Source: Cymodocea nodosa (taxonomy: Eukaryota > Streptophyta > Magnoliopsida > Alismatales > Cymodoceaceae). From it: a stretch of 64,000 nucleotides of DNA. Below are positions 52,831-64,000 of the stretch, piece after piece (the first letter of the stretch is position 1; every line of letters starts with the position of its first letter). The stretch is taken from contig CM072335.1 in assembly GCA_036874045.1 (NCBI GenBank), positions 2,066,001 to 2,130,000 on the forward strand, in the 5' to 3' direction. The notes beneath the pieces are model-generated. The model ran no database searches and was not told the DNA's origin. It saw nothing but the letters and a program-made list of their open reading frames with translations. Position numbers and translations under genes: made by a program.

Positions 52831-55800
52831 TCAAACGCTAAGCTTGGGACGATAATCTGCAGCGGCAAAAGGTTTGGTGAAATCATCCACACAAGCCATT
52901 CTTATCCGTTCAGGAGTCGCAGGATTATCAAGTGGGAACCAGCAGCCATCGTATCCCTCTTCGGCTCTTGCGGCAATGATAGCATCTTTTATGGCAAACA
53001 GGACTGCCGAGGCGAGAAAGAAGGGTGGCTCCCCCACTGCCTTTGATGAGTGAATAGCCTTTGGGTTTGGAGCACCCTGTAAATGGAACGTTAATTTCCT
53101 ACAAGCCTGCGAAAATTGGAACAGATGGAAGGTGGTTTGCAGGGGCACATTGAGCACGTTATACCTTTAACAGTGAGACTTTGAACTGGAGCGGGATATC
53201 ATTTGCACAAGGAATTTTGTAGGTTCCAGGTCCAGAAGTGTATAGGTGTCCGCCTTTGATCCACCTGTGCTCTGCATCTCCCCATTTCAGCTCTTCCAGT
53301 GCAACCCAACCCAAACCTTGTACAAATGCTCCTTCAATCTGTCCATCAGTTGAGATAGTAATAACTCAGATATGGAACAAATTCATCCTACTAACCCTCA
53401 TTCCAAATAAATAACTTCAAGTCAAAAGTAATATAAACCTCTCAAACCAATTTTTCTCAATTTTGTCCATCAATATAGACTAAATTAAAATACCTGTCCA
53501 ACATCAATTGCGGGATTTATTGAAAATCCGAGATCCATAACTATATGTGCTGCCCTAGTGTGGAAATCTCCTGTCAATGTGTCAATTTCGACCTCCGCAA
53601 ATGCAGCTCCGTAAGTGAAGTAGTTAAATGGATTCCCCTTGCCAACGTTCCAATCGAAACCAATATCAGGTGTAATGTAAAATCCATGAGCGGATAAGTC
53701 TATTCTCTCCAGGTAGCATGCTCGTACCAGCTGATATAAATAAGGTTTAAATTCAATATGGAGCATGCAAGACAATAACTATAAATAGGCAAAAATGATA
53801 AAAAAAATACCAACTAAAAATAGCTCATTAAAACATAACCATAACCATAACCACAGACCAACACGTCATGCTCATGCCCATGGATTAATACATTGTTTTT
53901 TAGCAGTAAGCAGAAAAATATTATCAAAACGGTGATGATAAAGGAAAAGAGGCATGGGGTTCTATAGAGAAAGCAAAATATCCAAAAATAAAACCAAAGA
54001 CGTTCATAAGATGGAACAAAAATAAGCCAAAAGAATAGGAAAAAGACAGGCCAGAAGCTGAAAAGGGAAGGTACAGGGAGCAATTTACGCCCTCGTTAAG
54101 CTTTCCAACAAAATGTTCCATCACAATTGACATTTTGAGAGCAAGTGCATTCAACAATCCTTAAGGGTTTCCGCATTAGATATATGCCCCAATAAATTAT
54201 CGCAGATTTGAATCCTTCATTCAGAAAACATGGTAATTGGTTATGCTCTCAAAAAAGCATTACCTCGGTGAAAGAGACATTATGATGTTTGCAAGCAATA
54301 GGCTGCATTCGTGACTTAATTTGTTCACAAGCATCTAAAACTGCAGCACCGTACAAGTCAGAACTTGCAGAAGCAGCAGTAGGTGAGGCATTTGGGACCT
54401 GAATGCAACAAAATAAACAAGACAATGAATAATGCCCATGCATATGATACAGAATACCACAAAAAATTAATATAAAATAAAGAATATTGCACTCTCTCTT
54501 TTGTTCTTGGGGTTTGGTATAGGATGAGTATTAAGACGAATAATCTTTCTTTTCTTTTAATGGAGTAGATATGATAACGTTAAGGTAATATTAAGGTACC
54601 GATCCCACCTTGTCAGTGCTTGTTTCTGAAATAAAAACAGAACTCAAGGGAATGTTGAAAGCTGACGCAGCAACTTGAGCAACTTTTGTGTGCAAACCTT
54701 GCCCCATCTCAACACCCCCATGCGTAACTAAGACCGTACCATCAAGGTAAACTTGCACAAGTGCACCTGCCTAACTTAAAGGGCAGAAAATATTTATATA
54801 AGAACTGAAAAAGAGAGAAGCATGAAATCTGAGGAAATATAAATAATCGTATGATTGCTGATGCTTAACCAGGAAAGTTTGGTTATACAAAACCACTTTC
54901 CATGTTCAACTCACCTGGTTCATGAACTTTATGGTGAAAGAGATACCAAATTTGGTTGGAACAATAGATACGCCACGTTTTTTCCATCGGTTTTGACTAT
55001 TAAACTGATTTACAGCATCTCGAGCATTCATATAATCACATGATTCTTTCAATTCGTCCCAAACCTTAGCCAATGTAGAATTTTGAATTTGTTGGCCATA
55101 ATGCAATAGATATCCTTCCCTCTGAAGATTAATTTCCTGTAAACAGGAGCATTCAGATAAACCAATTCTACAAACCAGAATATAATATTCTATAAAAAAA
55201 TACCAGTACCCTTATCTCTTCAGGACTTTTACAGAGTTCCATGGCAACTCGCTGGATCCAATTCTCTGCAATAAGCATTCCCTGTGGGCCACCAAATCCT
55301 CGAAAAGCTGTGTTACTTGGAAAATTGGTATAACAAACCTGTCCCTGGACCCTTATGTTTGTTATATCATAAACATTATCAGAATGAAACATTGCCCGTT
55401 CAAGCACTGCAGAGGAAAGATCAAGAGAATTTCCACCATTATTGTAAAGTTGAAGATCCAAAGCCATGAGTTTTCCACTGTTCATGAAGCCGACCTACAA
55501 ATATCAAAATTCTTTAATTAAAATGGGCGACATAAAATTGCTCAGATGCTTTGTAGGTATGGTATTCAATATTTCGTAGAGCATATACAAATTATTGACA
55601 TACCTCAGTGGAGAAAATATAATTTGCATATTTTTTTCAAATATAATTAGAAACAATTTCTTTTCACTGTTATAATTTCCTTACATTACCTTGTATTTTC
55701 CTAAAAAACTGTGTCGTTGCCCCATGATCATCATGTCTGTATCCCTGTCTAATGTGAGCTTCACTGGCCTCTTCAATAGGTAAGATGGTACTGAAGCAGC

Positions 55801-58800
55801 AGCTGCAATAAAGGCAGACCTCGTTTCTTTCCCACCAAAACCACCACCGATACGCTTGGTTTTGCAAACAACTTTGGACATTGGAAGATTTAGAACATGA
55901 GAAACATATTTTTGGTGCTTCTGTGGTGCCTGTAAACAAATCAAAAGGTAGTATCGCCATACTAATTAATTGAGTCACCAAGACAAACAGAATTTTGCTT
56001 TTCGAAAGAACAAACAGAATTATGTTTGGAAACTCACATATAAAACAGTCACAGAAAGTAAAAGTAGTTTATCCATGTATATAAAAAATAATGCAGTTAT
56101 AAGCAAGCTTTGATCCATCAACGTTAATCTGCCTACATTTGACATGTTATGAAAAGATACTTTGCACATTTAAACGGCTTACTACATCAAATGCAATTTA
56201 AGCATGGCTAGGTAATATTCTCATCATAGAGAATATAGATATAGGCGATGATATCCAGCTCTTAGAAATAGAACCAGGGTCAATGTAATTATGTATGATA
56301 AAGACAGAATAGAATGGGCAAATTCATGAGAACTAAGCAATAAGATTCCATTGTCTTTTGGTGGTTACATCTCAAACTTGCCAGAATCCTTTTTGAGTAT
56401 TTCCTTCTTTTTCAATTATACAGTATATCCGTTTTTTGTTAGAAGGATTTCTTCAAATATCTAATCTCCCACCTGAAATTGAATTACATTTCATAACTTC
56501 AAGCAGTCCAGCTTTTTTATTTTCTTTGTACTGGGGGTGTGATAGAGCAAAAGCTAATCAAAAATGTAGAATGAGAAGTTAGCTGAGCTTTACATTTGAA
56601 TGATGTTTTCTAGGGCCTTCACATTTCCTGTTCAGTTGTTGCAACTCAAACAGTAAGACAGCATGTGATCCACACAGAAGGGCACTGGCTGAATATAGGC
56701 TTGCATGATGAATCTTGGCTCACTATCCTAGTCAAGACTCACAAACAGCAATTTCTCATCACATAAGCCCACAAACCTCAACAACATGATTATCTGTGAG
56801 CCATGACACATGAATACAAACTAGGGATGGACATGTTGACAAACTAGTTATAGAACTCAGCTACCGTGAGAAACTGAATGTTCAATCTACCAAAACAGAC
56901 TGACTCAAAACTCATGCATTTGTGGAAGCCACAAGCTTTCAATAACCAAAACAGATCTAAATGCATAAACATAGATCTCATATTTAAGAAATTTTAATGT
57001 GACCTTAAGACTAAGTGTAATGGATAATTAAAAAGGATGATGATCAAGTGATATAATTGTTGGAACATAAGAAATGAGTGAAAATTGTATATTGTTCATA
57101 AGCAAACAAGACCTCTACATAATGAGATTACATAAAGAAGACAAAAACACCAAAAATAATGTAGAACTAAGCCCACTTACAACACAAAACCTTAATACAT
57201 TATTTACTCAAACTCTTCTTATCCAACTTACACTAGTCTCATACATAAGTAAACTAGGATAAAATAGACAACGAGATACATAGTATACAAATATAATTAA
57301 AAGTAAAAGAAATATTGTGTAAGCAAGAAAAATAATCAAATCCTAATTGACTACACTAAAAATAAGTGTAGATACTAGTACATTGTTAACTTCTATATAT
57401 TGGCACATGTTAAGAAAACTTGCATACATACTTCTACAATGCAAATACCATCAATCAACTAATAAAGATATAGATTATTAACTTGAAATATTTCACAAAC
57501 CTTAGTAAATTGTTAACTTGATGCATTCCACAAATCCCAAATCTTATGAAGAATACTCAAACTTCGACAAAGCAATACTACAACATCAATATTCAGAGGA
57601 GAAAAAGTATAGCTATTTGATTGGAGATTGATAATGAAGTATTAAACACTTTTTTGGTCTTTTTTTCTCTTCTATTTTGTTAAACTTTCACCATTTAAAC
57701 TTTTTTTTTTTTGCTTCATCCTCTTCTTCCCCCTTCTTTTCCTTTTTCCCCTTCCTTTTTTTTCCTTTTCCTCCATCCTCCATTTTTCTGTTCTCCTTTT
57801 TTCCTTTTCACTCTCTTCTTGTTCATCTATTTGCCCCTCTTCAACTCTAATGGGCGCAGGTGGCAAGGAAGATGATCAAATCAATAGGGAGGAAGGAGAG
57901 AAGAGGGAGTCAGTGAAAACTATTGGTGACACTTGTAGAAAGTCGGCTAGGCACCAATGGAAGATCTAGCAACTGGCAAATGCAAGTAGATGGTCATCGT
58001 CATTTTTCTGTAGTGACGAATGCAAGTACATAATTGTTATCATTCTTCTGTAGTGACAAGCATGAGTAGGAGAAGGTTCACTTGGTGGCAAAATAGTAAC
58101 AACAGGTTAAAGCGGCCTAATAGTAGCAATCTACACCAACTACATCCTTATTTGGAGAGAACAAATGTCACTATCTAAGAGGCTTCTATCAGTAGGTATG
58201 AGGAATGATTACAAGTTACGAGGTATGAGATTAGGGTTTGAAACTTAAGATAGAGATATTTAAGAATAAGTAAAGAAGATGAGTTATTAAACACAAGAAG
58301 AGGAGCAGTACTAGCGACTTCAACAGGTGTTGCCAACAGTGGTAGTTGGGAGGGACGAGAGTCCCAACTAGAGTTTCTCTCCTCTTGCCAAAATCTTTTA
58401 AACTTTTTAGACTTTTAAAATCTAAGTTCTAATACCATGTTAGTATATAAGAAATGAATAGAAGTTGTATATTATTTAAAAGCATACAAGACCTCTACAT
58501 ATAAAGGTTACATAGAAAACAAAGACATCATAAGTAACGTGGGACTAAACTCACTCACAAGACAAAACTCTAATATATTATTTGCTCTAACAGTAGTAAT
58601 GCTAAACTTTGTATTTTGTGGTTCCTACTAAAAGGATGGTAAAAACACAAGATTTTTTTTCCCCAAAACCATACTGAACGGGGAAGGTGAATTTTCTTCC
58701 CTATATGAGAATTGCTTTCATCAATGAGAATAACAAAATCCATTCCCCATTTCAAAAAAAACTCAATCCATTCCCAATTTCTTCATGTAGGCTTCTACCA

Positions 58801-61800
58801 TGAAATGAGTTGATACGATTTCCTAGAAGGGTCCCTTATTTCAAAGAGAGGTTTTGTGATCAATAGAATTGGATGAATAGGAACCACATTGGATCACTCT
58901 AGTGCAACATTAAGCTATTGATGTTGAAGGTTTTATCTTTGCTTCCATGGGTTCCCCTTTCAATGGAGGTTCCTTTGCAGCTTCTGAGCACCTCCTAGCA
59001 AGAGTAAAGGAATTAAGCAAGACTAAAAAGAAAGGTGAATAATTTGAATTGACCATGAGGAGAGTGTGTGGATAACTTCAAACCCTCTAAGTTGTTGGCC
59101 ACTCCATTCAATACGATTGGATAGGTTATGGGCATTAGGAAGAGATTTATTTACTTCTATAGTTTGAAACTCTCAAAGCATGGATCCACTTGTGCCATGT
59201 GAATAGATGAATACAATACCCTGTGATCAATCTTTGAGTTGGTTGATAAGTACTTTCAGTAGTAGGGACAAGTGAGAAAACCTATTCTAACTTGAAAGTC
59301 TTCACTAGCACATATTGATGCAAATCTACTTGACAGGACTCGCTTTTGAATCACCCTCTGTTGAAAAAAAGTGGGAAAATGGAGGTCATTTGATTGGGGG
59401 GGGGGAGGGGGAAGCTTTGGGGGAGAATTAAAGGAATTCCCTTATTTGTTTGCAAGAAGAATTCTTATCATAATAATCACCAGTATTGAGAAGATGTATC
59501 GGCATGTCTTACTAGGAGAGAACAGGTTGTAAGACACATTTTCCAGCCAAAAATTGAATGATTACTTAGCAGTGAGACTATTGGCAAATTTAACTAGTAC
59601 CTATACTCAAAAGAATCAAACTAAATCTTTGACATGAAAAGATGATCCCTTGACCACAAGATAAAATGGAAAAATAGAAATTCATTTCACTATAATAGAT
59701 CAATGAAAGATTATGATAACTCTGAGTTACAATCTCTCTCTTTTGGGAGAGGGCATTTTCCATTGTATGATATGTTTGATACCATTGGTGTACTAATCCA
59801 CACATGATTGCTTCAAGAAGCAAGGAAGGGGCATCCAACGTGTTAGAGGTGGATAATCTTTGAGATCCTTACTAAAAAACTACTGGTAGAGAAGAGCTTC
59901 CCTCCGATCTTGGAAGGACCTTTCTTATGAAATCCTATCTTGGACCTGCAATCTTTGCAAGAAATGTTACTCTACTCAAACAATGCAAAGAGTGAGTCCT
60001 TTATGAAGTTCATGGAGCCAAAAAAAGGTGGTTGGTGAGGGCACTTGATTGAGAGTACTAACAAAGGCAAAACATATAATGTCGACACATGATTTTTTAG
60101 GTAGGTGTACATACCTACCATTTGTCTACGCCTAAGTAGAATTTTTCAAGTGGTTACTCATCTTGATTCTACTCCCTCCTAAATATAGTTAACTCTAAAG
60201 TTCTTACAGAAGTAAGTGTTTGGTAGTAGGTGTAAATGCACCGTACGTTTCTTTTCTTAGTAATCTCAATAAACAACTGAGTGAAAAATTCTTGAATAAC
60301 TCCTAGAGAAGAAAGAAAATAAGGTAGGAAATGAGACACAAAAACTCTAAATATGCAATTTTTTCAATAATCTTCCAAGATTGGATGAAAGAGCAACCAC
60401 TAAATAGAGGAAAGGAATGTTTATTTTCTAAAAGGAATTTTTTACGTAGGATTTGCCATTTGAATTTTGGTCGTATCTATAGGAGACTAAGGAATGCGAT
60501 AATTAAAAGAAGAGATTTAATTAGTGTAGAAGAAAATAAGAAATTAAAGGAAGTAAAGATAAACTTAAAATTACTTGATTAAGAATTGTAAGAAAAGATT
60601 TAAATTTATGTAATTTAACTAAAGATTTGATAATAAATAGAAATATTTGGAAGAAAAAGATTCATATGGTAAACCTCACATAATAGGATTATGGCTTGAT
60701 TTGTTGTTGTTGTTTGATCTACCATTTGGATTCAAGGATTTATATTAAAAAAAAAGGCTTCAAGCCACATCCATTGCTTGTAAATAGTGATTGATTGCAA
60801 ATGAAAAATCCACTCCTATTCTAAATGATTTCTTGAAACACAACTCTTTTCCTTTTGCAATAGTAGTAGATGTGGATTTCTTACCCCTCAATTTCTTTTC
60901 CTTTTCCCGGACTTCTTTGAATTTCTTTGTTGTGAAGATGATGATGACAAATTTAAATAGTTAATGTTGCAGTCAAGTTACCTCTTTTGTCACCTAGGGA
61001 ACATACTTCCTACATCCCATCTTAGTATTTATTGGTCCAGTCCAATGTAACATGCCAAATCTCTGGGAGAAATGTCATTATGAAAACAGTAAGAATGTGG
61101 AAGACAAGTTCTCATGCATGGGAAAAAAGAAAAGGGCAGACCACAGTGCCTAGACCCACCAGGTTTAGACTGGACAGTGAAGGCAGGAGTCCAACCACTG
61201 CAAAAACAATGATTGTCACATCTCACACGAGTTGTGGGTGCAAGAGTGGGCTGATGACAAACAATACATAAACTTTCAGGTTTTAAAGGCAATAAAAATG
61301 GGAGGCCAAGGCATCATAGTTCTTTTGTTCCCTCTTCCCTCCCTTTGCATGCAAGGGATGGAAGAGAGGTTGTGATGCTCTCTTATTCATAAAACCTAGA
61401 TCCAAAGAGCAGAAGAGTGGATTTCTTATGAAAATTATAGTTGAAGATATCGAGTTAATAAGAAAAAAGAAGGTGGGAATATCATAAAAATGACAGACCA
61501 CAATGTTGCGTCAAAGCAGGTACTATTATTGCACATGAAGAAAAGGCAAATTATTGGCTAGCAAAGTACACTTGAAGCAAGATGATAAGATTGCTGAAAA
61601 GAATACAATCTAACAGACCGCTGTCAAAAATTTAAATAATAATAATCACATCTGAAGATACAATGAAAGACAAAAATCAATACGTGTACAAAAATGATAG
61701 AATTCAGATACCTGAAAATAAATACAAAAAATTTAAACAGATTTTGCATACTTGGGTAGAGGATATTATATGGACTTCACTGCCCCCATCAACTGTCCAT

Positions 61801-62443
61801 ACCAGGCTGCTATTGGGCTCCAAGTAGAAATGCTCTTGACCTCCTATCTGAACCTCCCCTTCAATAATTCTTTCACATGTACCAGACTCAAAACACCATT
61901 CTACATTCCCTTTCACCAAGCATTTTTCGGTATTAGGATGGAAGCTACCATTTTCAATAGCATCCCTTATAGATAAAACTGCAGGTAATTCTTCATAAGT
62001 GATTTGTACTTTCTGTGCTGCCAACTTTGCATTCTCGTGTGTATCAGCAACCACCACACCAATGACCTAATGTGCAAAGTGATGTGAAATATTTATATTA
62101 AAATTTAAAAACGATGAACACAACCATGCAGCCACGTAATAAAAACGAAAATATTTTGGGAAAAATATCAAAGGTGAATGTAAAGAAATACACTCTGAAC
62201 CTGACCAACACAAGTTACAATCTCTGAAGCAAAAAGCTCCTCATCTTCAATAACTGCTCCGATGCGATTAGAACCAGGTATATCTCTTGACAAAAATAAC
62301 CCAATAAATCCTGGACAAGCTTTAGCAGGCAAATCGTCTATTTTGAGTATACGAGCATGAGCCTTCGTGCTCAATACAACTGCTGCATGCAAACCATTAG
62401 GTGGCATTGGAACATCATCAGTATATTCTGCTTCCCCAGTCAC
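52831..62443 (-). CDS. XDH: Xanthine dehydrogenase, C-terminal molybdenum half (partial)
   Basis: Oxidises hypoxanthine and xanthine to urate in purine catabolism; cytosolic or peroxisomal. Exons (minus): 62443-62201, 62066-61752, 55929-55690, 55494-55210, 55136-54915, 54770-54609, 54398-54264, 53730-53494, 53338-53165, 53076-52831; all in phase 0, 752 aa to the stop. Arabidopsis XDH1 is about 1361 aa, so the 2Fe-2S and FAD domains (about 600 aa) lie beyond the right edge. The Mo-domain landmarks are present: [10 protein letters not shown] at the first exon, [51 protein letters not shown], and [13 protein letters not shown] with the catalytic-region Glu. The ending YRPKLSV matches plant XDH rather than aldehyde oxidase. 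The second intron (5.8 kb) holds several repeats. The first exon shown begins at a clear acceptor (TTTAG|GTGACTGG), so it is not the gene's start. Confidence 0.95.
57058..58592 (-). mobile_element. Old short-LTR (TRIM/Copia-like) element in the XDH intron
   Basis: Two direct repeats of about 155 bp (57058-57213 and 58438-58592) frame about 1.2 kb. On the minus strand the right copy runs TGTTAGAGCAAA ... ATACTAACA and is followed by TGGTATTAGAA, a tRNA-Met-type primer-binding site. The interior shows no recognisable retroviral-type gene and includes a C/T-rich block (57700-57840), so it looks like a non-autonomous LTR element. By eye the two LTRs differ at roughly a fifth to a quarter of positions. 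It is therefore considerably older than the Copia fossil in the ureide permease gene. No convincing target-site duplication remains. Confidence 0.65.
58593..60320. other. Rest of the large XDH intron
   Basis: Mostly repeat-like sequence without a family I can name. A G-rich run at 59396-59416 (ten G, then a further G block) is the only sharp feature. No exon of XDH or other gene was found here. Confidence 0.4.
60330..60716 (+). mobile_element. RTE-type LINE 3' terminus in the XDH intron
   Basis: Plus-strand translation at about 60455-60540 gives [20 protein letters not shown] and [11 protein letters not shown]. This matches the C-terminal end of plant RTE LINE proteins (VxRxxDLIxVE...GRGRPK). 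Frame-shifted remains of the last block follow (near 60600-60670). The copy ends in TTGTTGTTGTTGTTT at 60701-60715, the short tandem tail typical of these elements. It is inactive and strongly 5'-truncated, antisense to XDH. Confidence 0.65.
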
Positions 62444-64000
62444 CTAAAGAGAATTGACAGTAAGCACACACAGCAGAACAAGAGGTTACTCATCTTCTGT
62501 GCAAAAGGTTACCACCTTTTGTATTTGCACAATACTTTTAGGGAGCATGTCTAATTATCTAAAATCCCTTAACATTTTTTGATGGAAAAAACAGACGGCT
62601 AAAATTGAAAGGGACACATTAAAGGAAACATCAAAAGATACGACAACAAAAAATACCTTTATCTCATTCTATATGGCTTGTTTGTACAGCTAAAAATAGT
62701 AAAAAAAGGAAATGATGGAAAATCTAAAAATCATGGAAAATAAAATTAACAGAAAAGTTCATTTTTACAAAGTTGTTTATGCATCTTCGAAAAAAAATTA
62801 AAATTTAAGTGTTTATATAAATACAAAAAATTCGTATGCATTCAAGTAATTTAACTGGAATTTACTTGAATATTAAGCTCAACTTTCATATTAATTTAGG
62901 AAATAATAATAATGACGTTTATATTATTACTTTAATAATAATATTATTATTATATTTCTTTTTGTATTCATTACGCTTAATTTTTTTATTAAAAGAATTC
63001 GGATCAACGTGAATTTGTATTTCTCCTTTTTCTTTTCTTTTTATTTTTTTCCTTCCTTTTTTCTTCTTGACTCCTTTTCTTCTTTTTGACATTTTCTTTT
63101 ATTTATTTCTTCCATTTTCTTTTTAATTTTTTTTCTTTTTCTTTTTCTTTTCTTTCTTCTTCTTATTATTCGTCTACGTTCCTCTTCCTTTCCGTCGATA
63201 CCGAGCGCCGCCGTCTAAAGCACTGCCGGCCCCCGTTTGCGACCCTACAACTGACTCGTTCGCCAATCACCCTTCATTGAGCTGCCCGGTGATGAGCGGA
63301 GGACCAAACGACGCGAGGTAAGGAGGGGGGACTGGACGGCATGAGGGAGAGCGATGGTTGCGAGGAGGAAGGATCACCCTTCGTTTTTGTAGTCCTTCCT
63401 CCATCCTGACCTTGCAGAACCCTTCTTGACCTCACGCCCCAAATTCCAGACGTCCTTGCAACTCACCCCCACCAGTAGGTGACGCCGTCCTCTCTACAGA
63501 CAGATGAGGGTGCTGTACGAAAGGAGACGACGACGGCAAGAGGGCGGGAGCTTACGACGACGAAAACACACGCAGTGACTGTGCATGGTTTTCTGCTGCA
63601 CAAATCTTTACAGAGTCAACGACATAGAGAAAACAAGAAAAGAAGTTAGATGATCTCCCTTGCATATGCTGATGTTATTTTGATTTTTGAGGATCCACAT
63701 TCACTGATTAGAGGATGAGCTGACCTATCAAAATAAAGTTCCATTACATAAGATTCGCATGAAACTTTAACAGTATACCACTTGCACAAATGACTCTTGG
63801 CTCTATATTTCTATCGAGACAATTGTCCATAGAAACAGGCAACATTAAAAGCAGACAAATTAAGTAGGCAGGACGTCCTGTTCAGCAGCCAAAGAAGAAA
63901 CATGAGCACATGTCAAAAAAAGGAGTGTAAAGAGGCCAGCCAAATTTGCATTCTGAAGATGATTTCCACGTAGGCATTCTTTCCTTCGGAAACCATTTCA
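62444..64000. other. XDH intron (upstream exons not seen) with a GC-rich block
   Basis: No upstream XDH exon was recognised, so this is presumably intron at least 1.55 kb long. It has a T/C-rich run (63020-63180), then a GC-rich block (63180-63600) with many CG dinucleotides and no recognisable product. That block could be an inserted element or LTR-type leader. The remainder is ordinary AT-rich DNA. The last 80 bases carry a short open frame on the minus strand without clear XDH similarity. Confidence 0.4.

Noticed and set aside
57672-57866. Lys/Glu-rich minus-strand frame
   Set aside because: It is a translation of a simple C/T-rich tract inside the old LTR element.
63921-64000. Possible upstream XDH exon at the right edge
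   Set aside because: The minus-strand translation does not resemble the XDH FAD domain, and no clear splice pair was found.

Overview
This 64 kb window is nuclear DNA of a flowering plant. The genes are split by GT-AG introns, the intergenic DNA is AT-rich, and the protein families are plant-specific or plastid-targeted: CDPK, ureide permease, ferredoxin sulfite reductase, LOG and SIAMESE-related. I cannot place the species, or decide monocot versus eudicot, from the sequence alone. There are no rRNA, tRNA, CRISPR or bacterial features.

Layout. Three genes lie on the minus strand in the left 26 kb: a calcium-dependent protein kinase (stop 2630, start 7629; 9 exons, 532 aa), a ureide permease (11808-17815; 7 exons, 411 aa) and ferredoxin sulfite reductase (19965-25441; 8 exons, 688 aa). 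About 6 kb of gene-free AT-rich DNA with two foldback elements follows. Next come a cytokinin-activating LOG gene (+, 31837-33057; 6 exons, 214 aa) and a small intronless CDK-inhibitor gene of the SIAMESE-related family (-, 34197-34529). An hnRNP-F/H-like two-RRM protein follows (+, coding 41111-41839, with a 5' leader exon about 4.6 kb upstream), then a plastid-type alpha/beta hydrolase (+, 42506-51733; 10 exons, 336 aa). Last is the C-terminal 752 residues of xanthine dehydrogenase (-, 62443-52831; 10 exons); its iron-sulfur and FAD half lies beyond the right edge.

The exon joins were made by hand from splice consensus, reading phase and family similarity. Phases close exactly for CDPK, UPS, SIR, LOG, the hydrolase and XDH.

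Introns carry most of the mobile DNA: a Copia fossil in the ureide permease, an RTE-type LINE in sulfite reductase, an L1-type remnant in the hnRNP leader intron, and a cluster of an LTR fossil, a foldback element and an L1 remnant in one hydrolase intron. An old LTR pair and an RTE tail lie in one XDH intron. Three AT-rich foldback elements with similar termini lie between genes.

Functional links. XDH (purine to urate) and the ureide permease (allantoin and related purine/pyrimidine transport) belong to one catabolic route and lie about 35 kb apart. LOG also acts on a purine nucleotide. This may be chance. The most useful leads are a C-terminal sulfite reductase extension that reads like a ribbon-helix-helix DNA-binding fold, a GC-AG intron and an altered loop motif in the ureide permease, and a leader uORF whose stop overlaps the hnRNP start codon. 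I did not find a convincing new multi-gene system.
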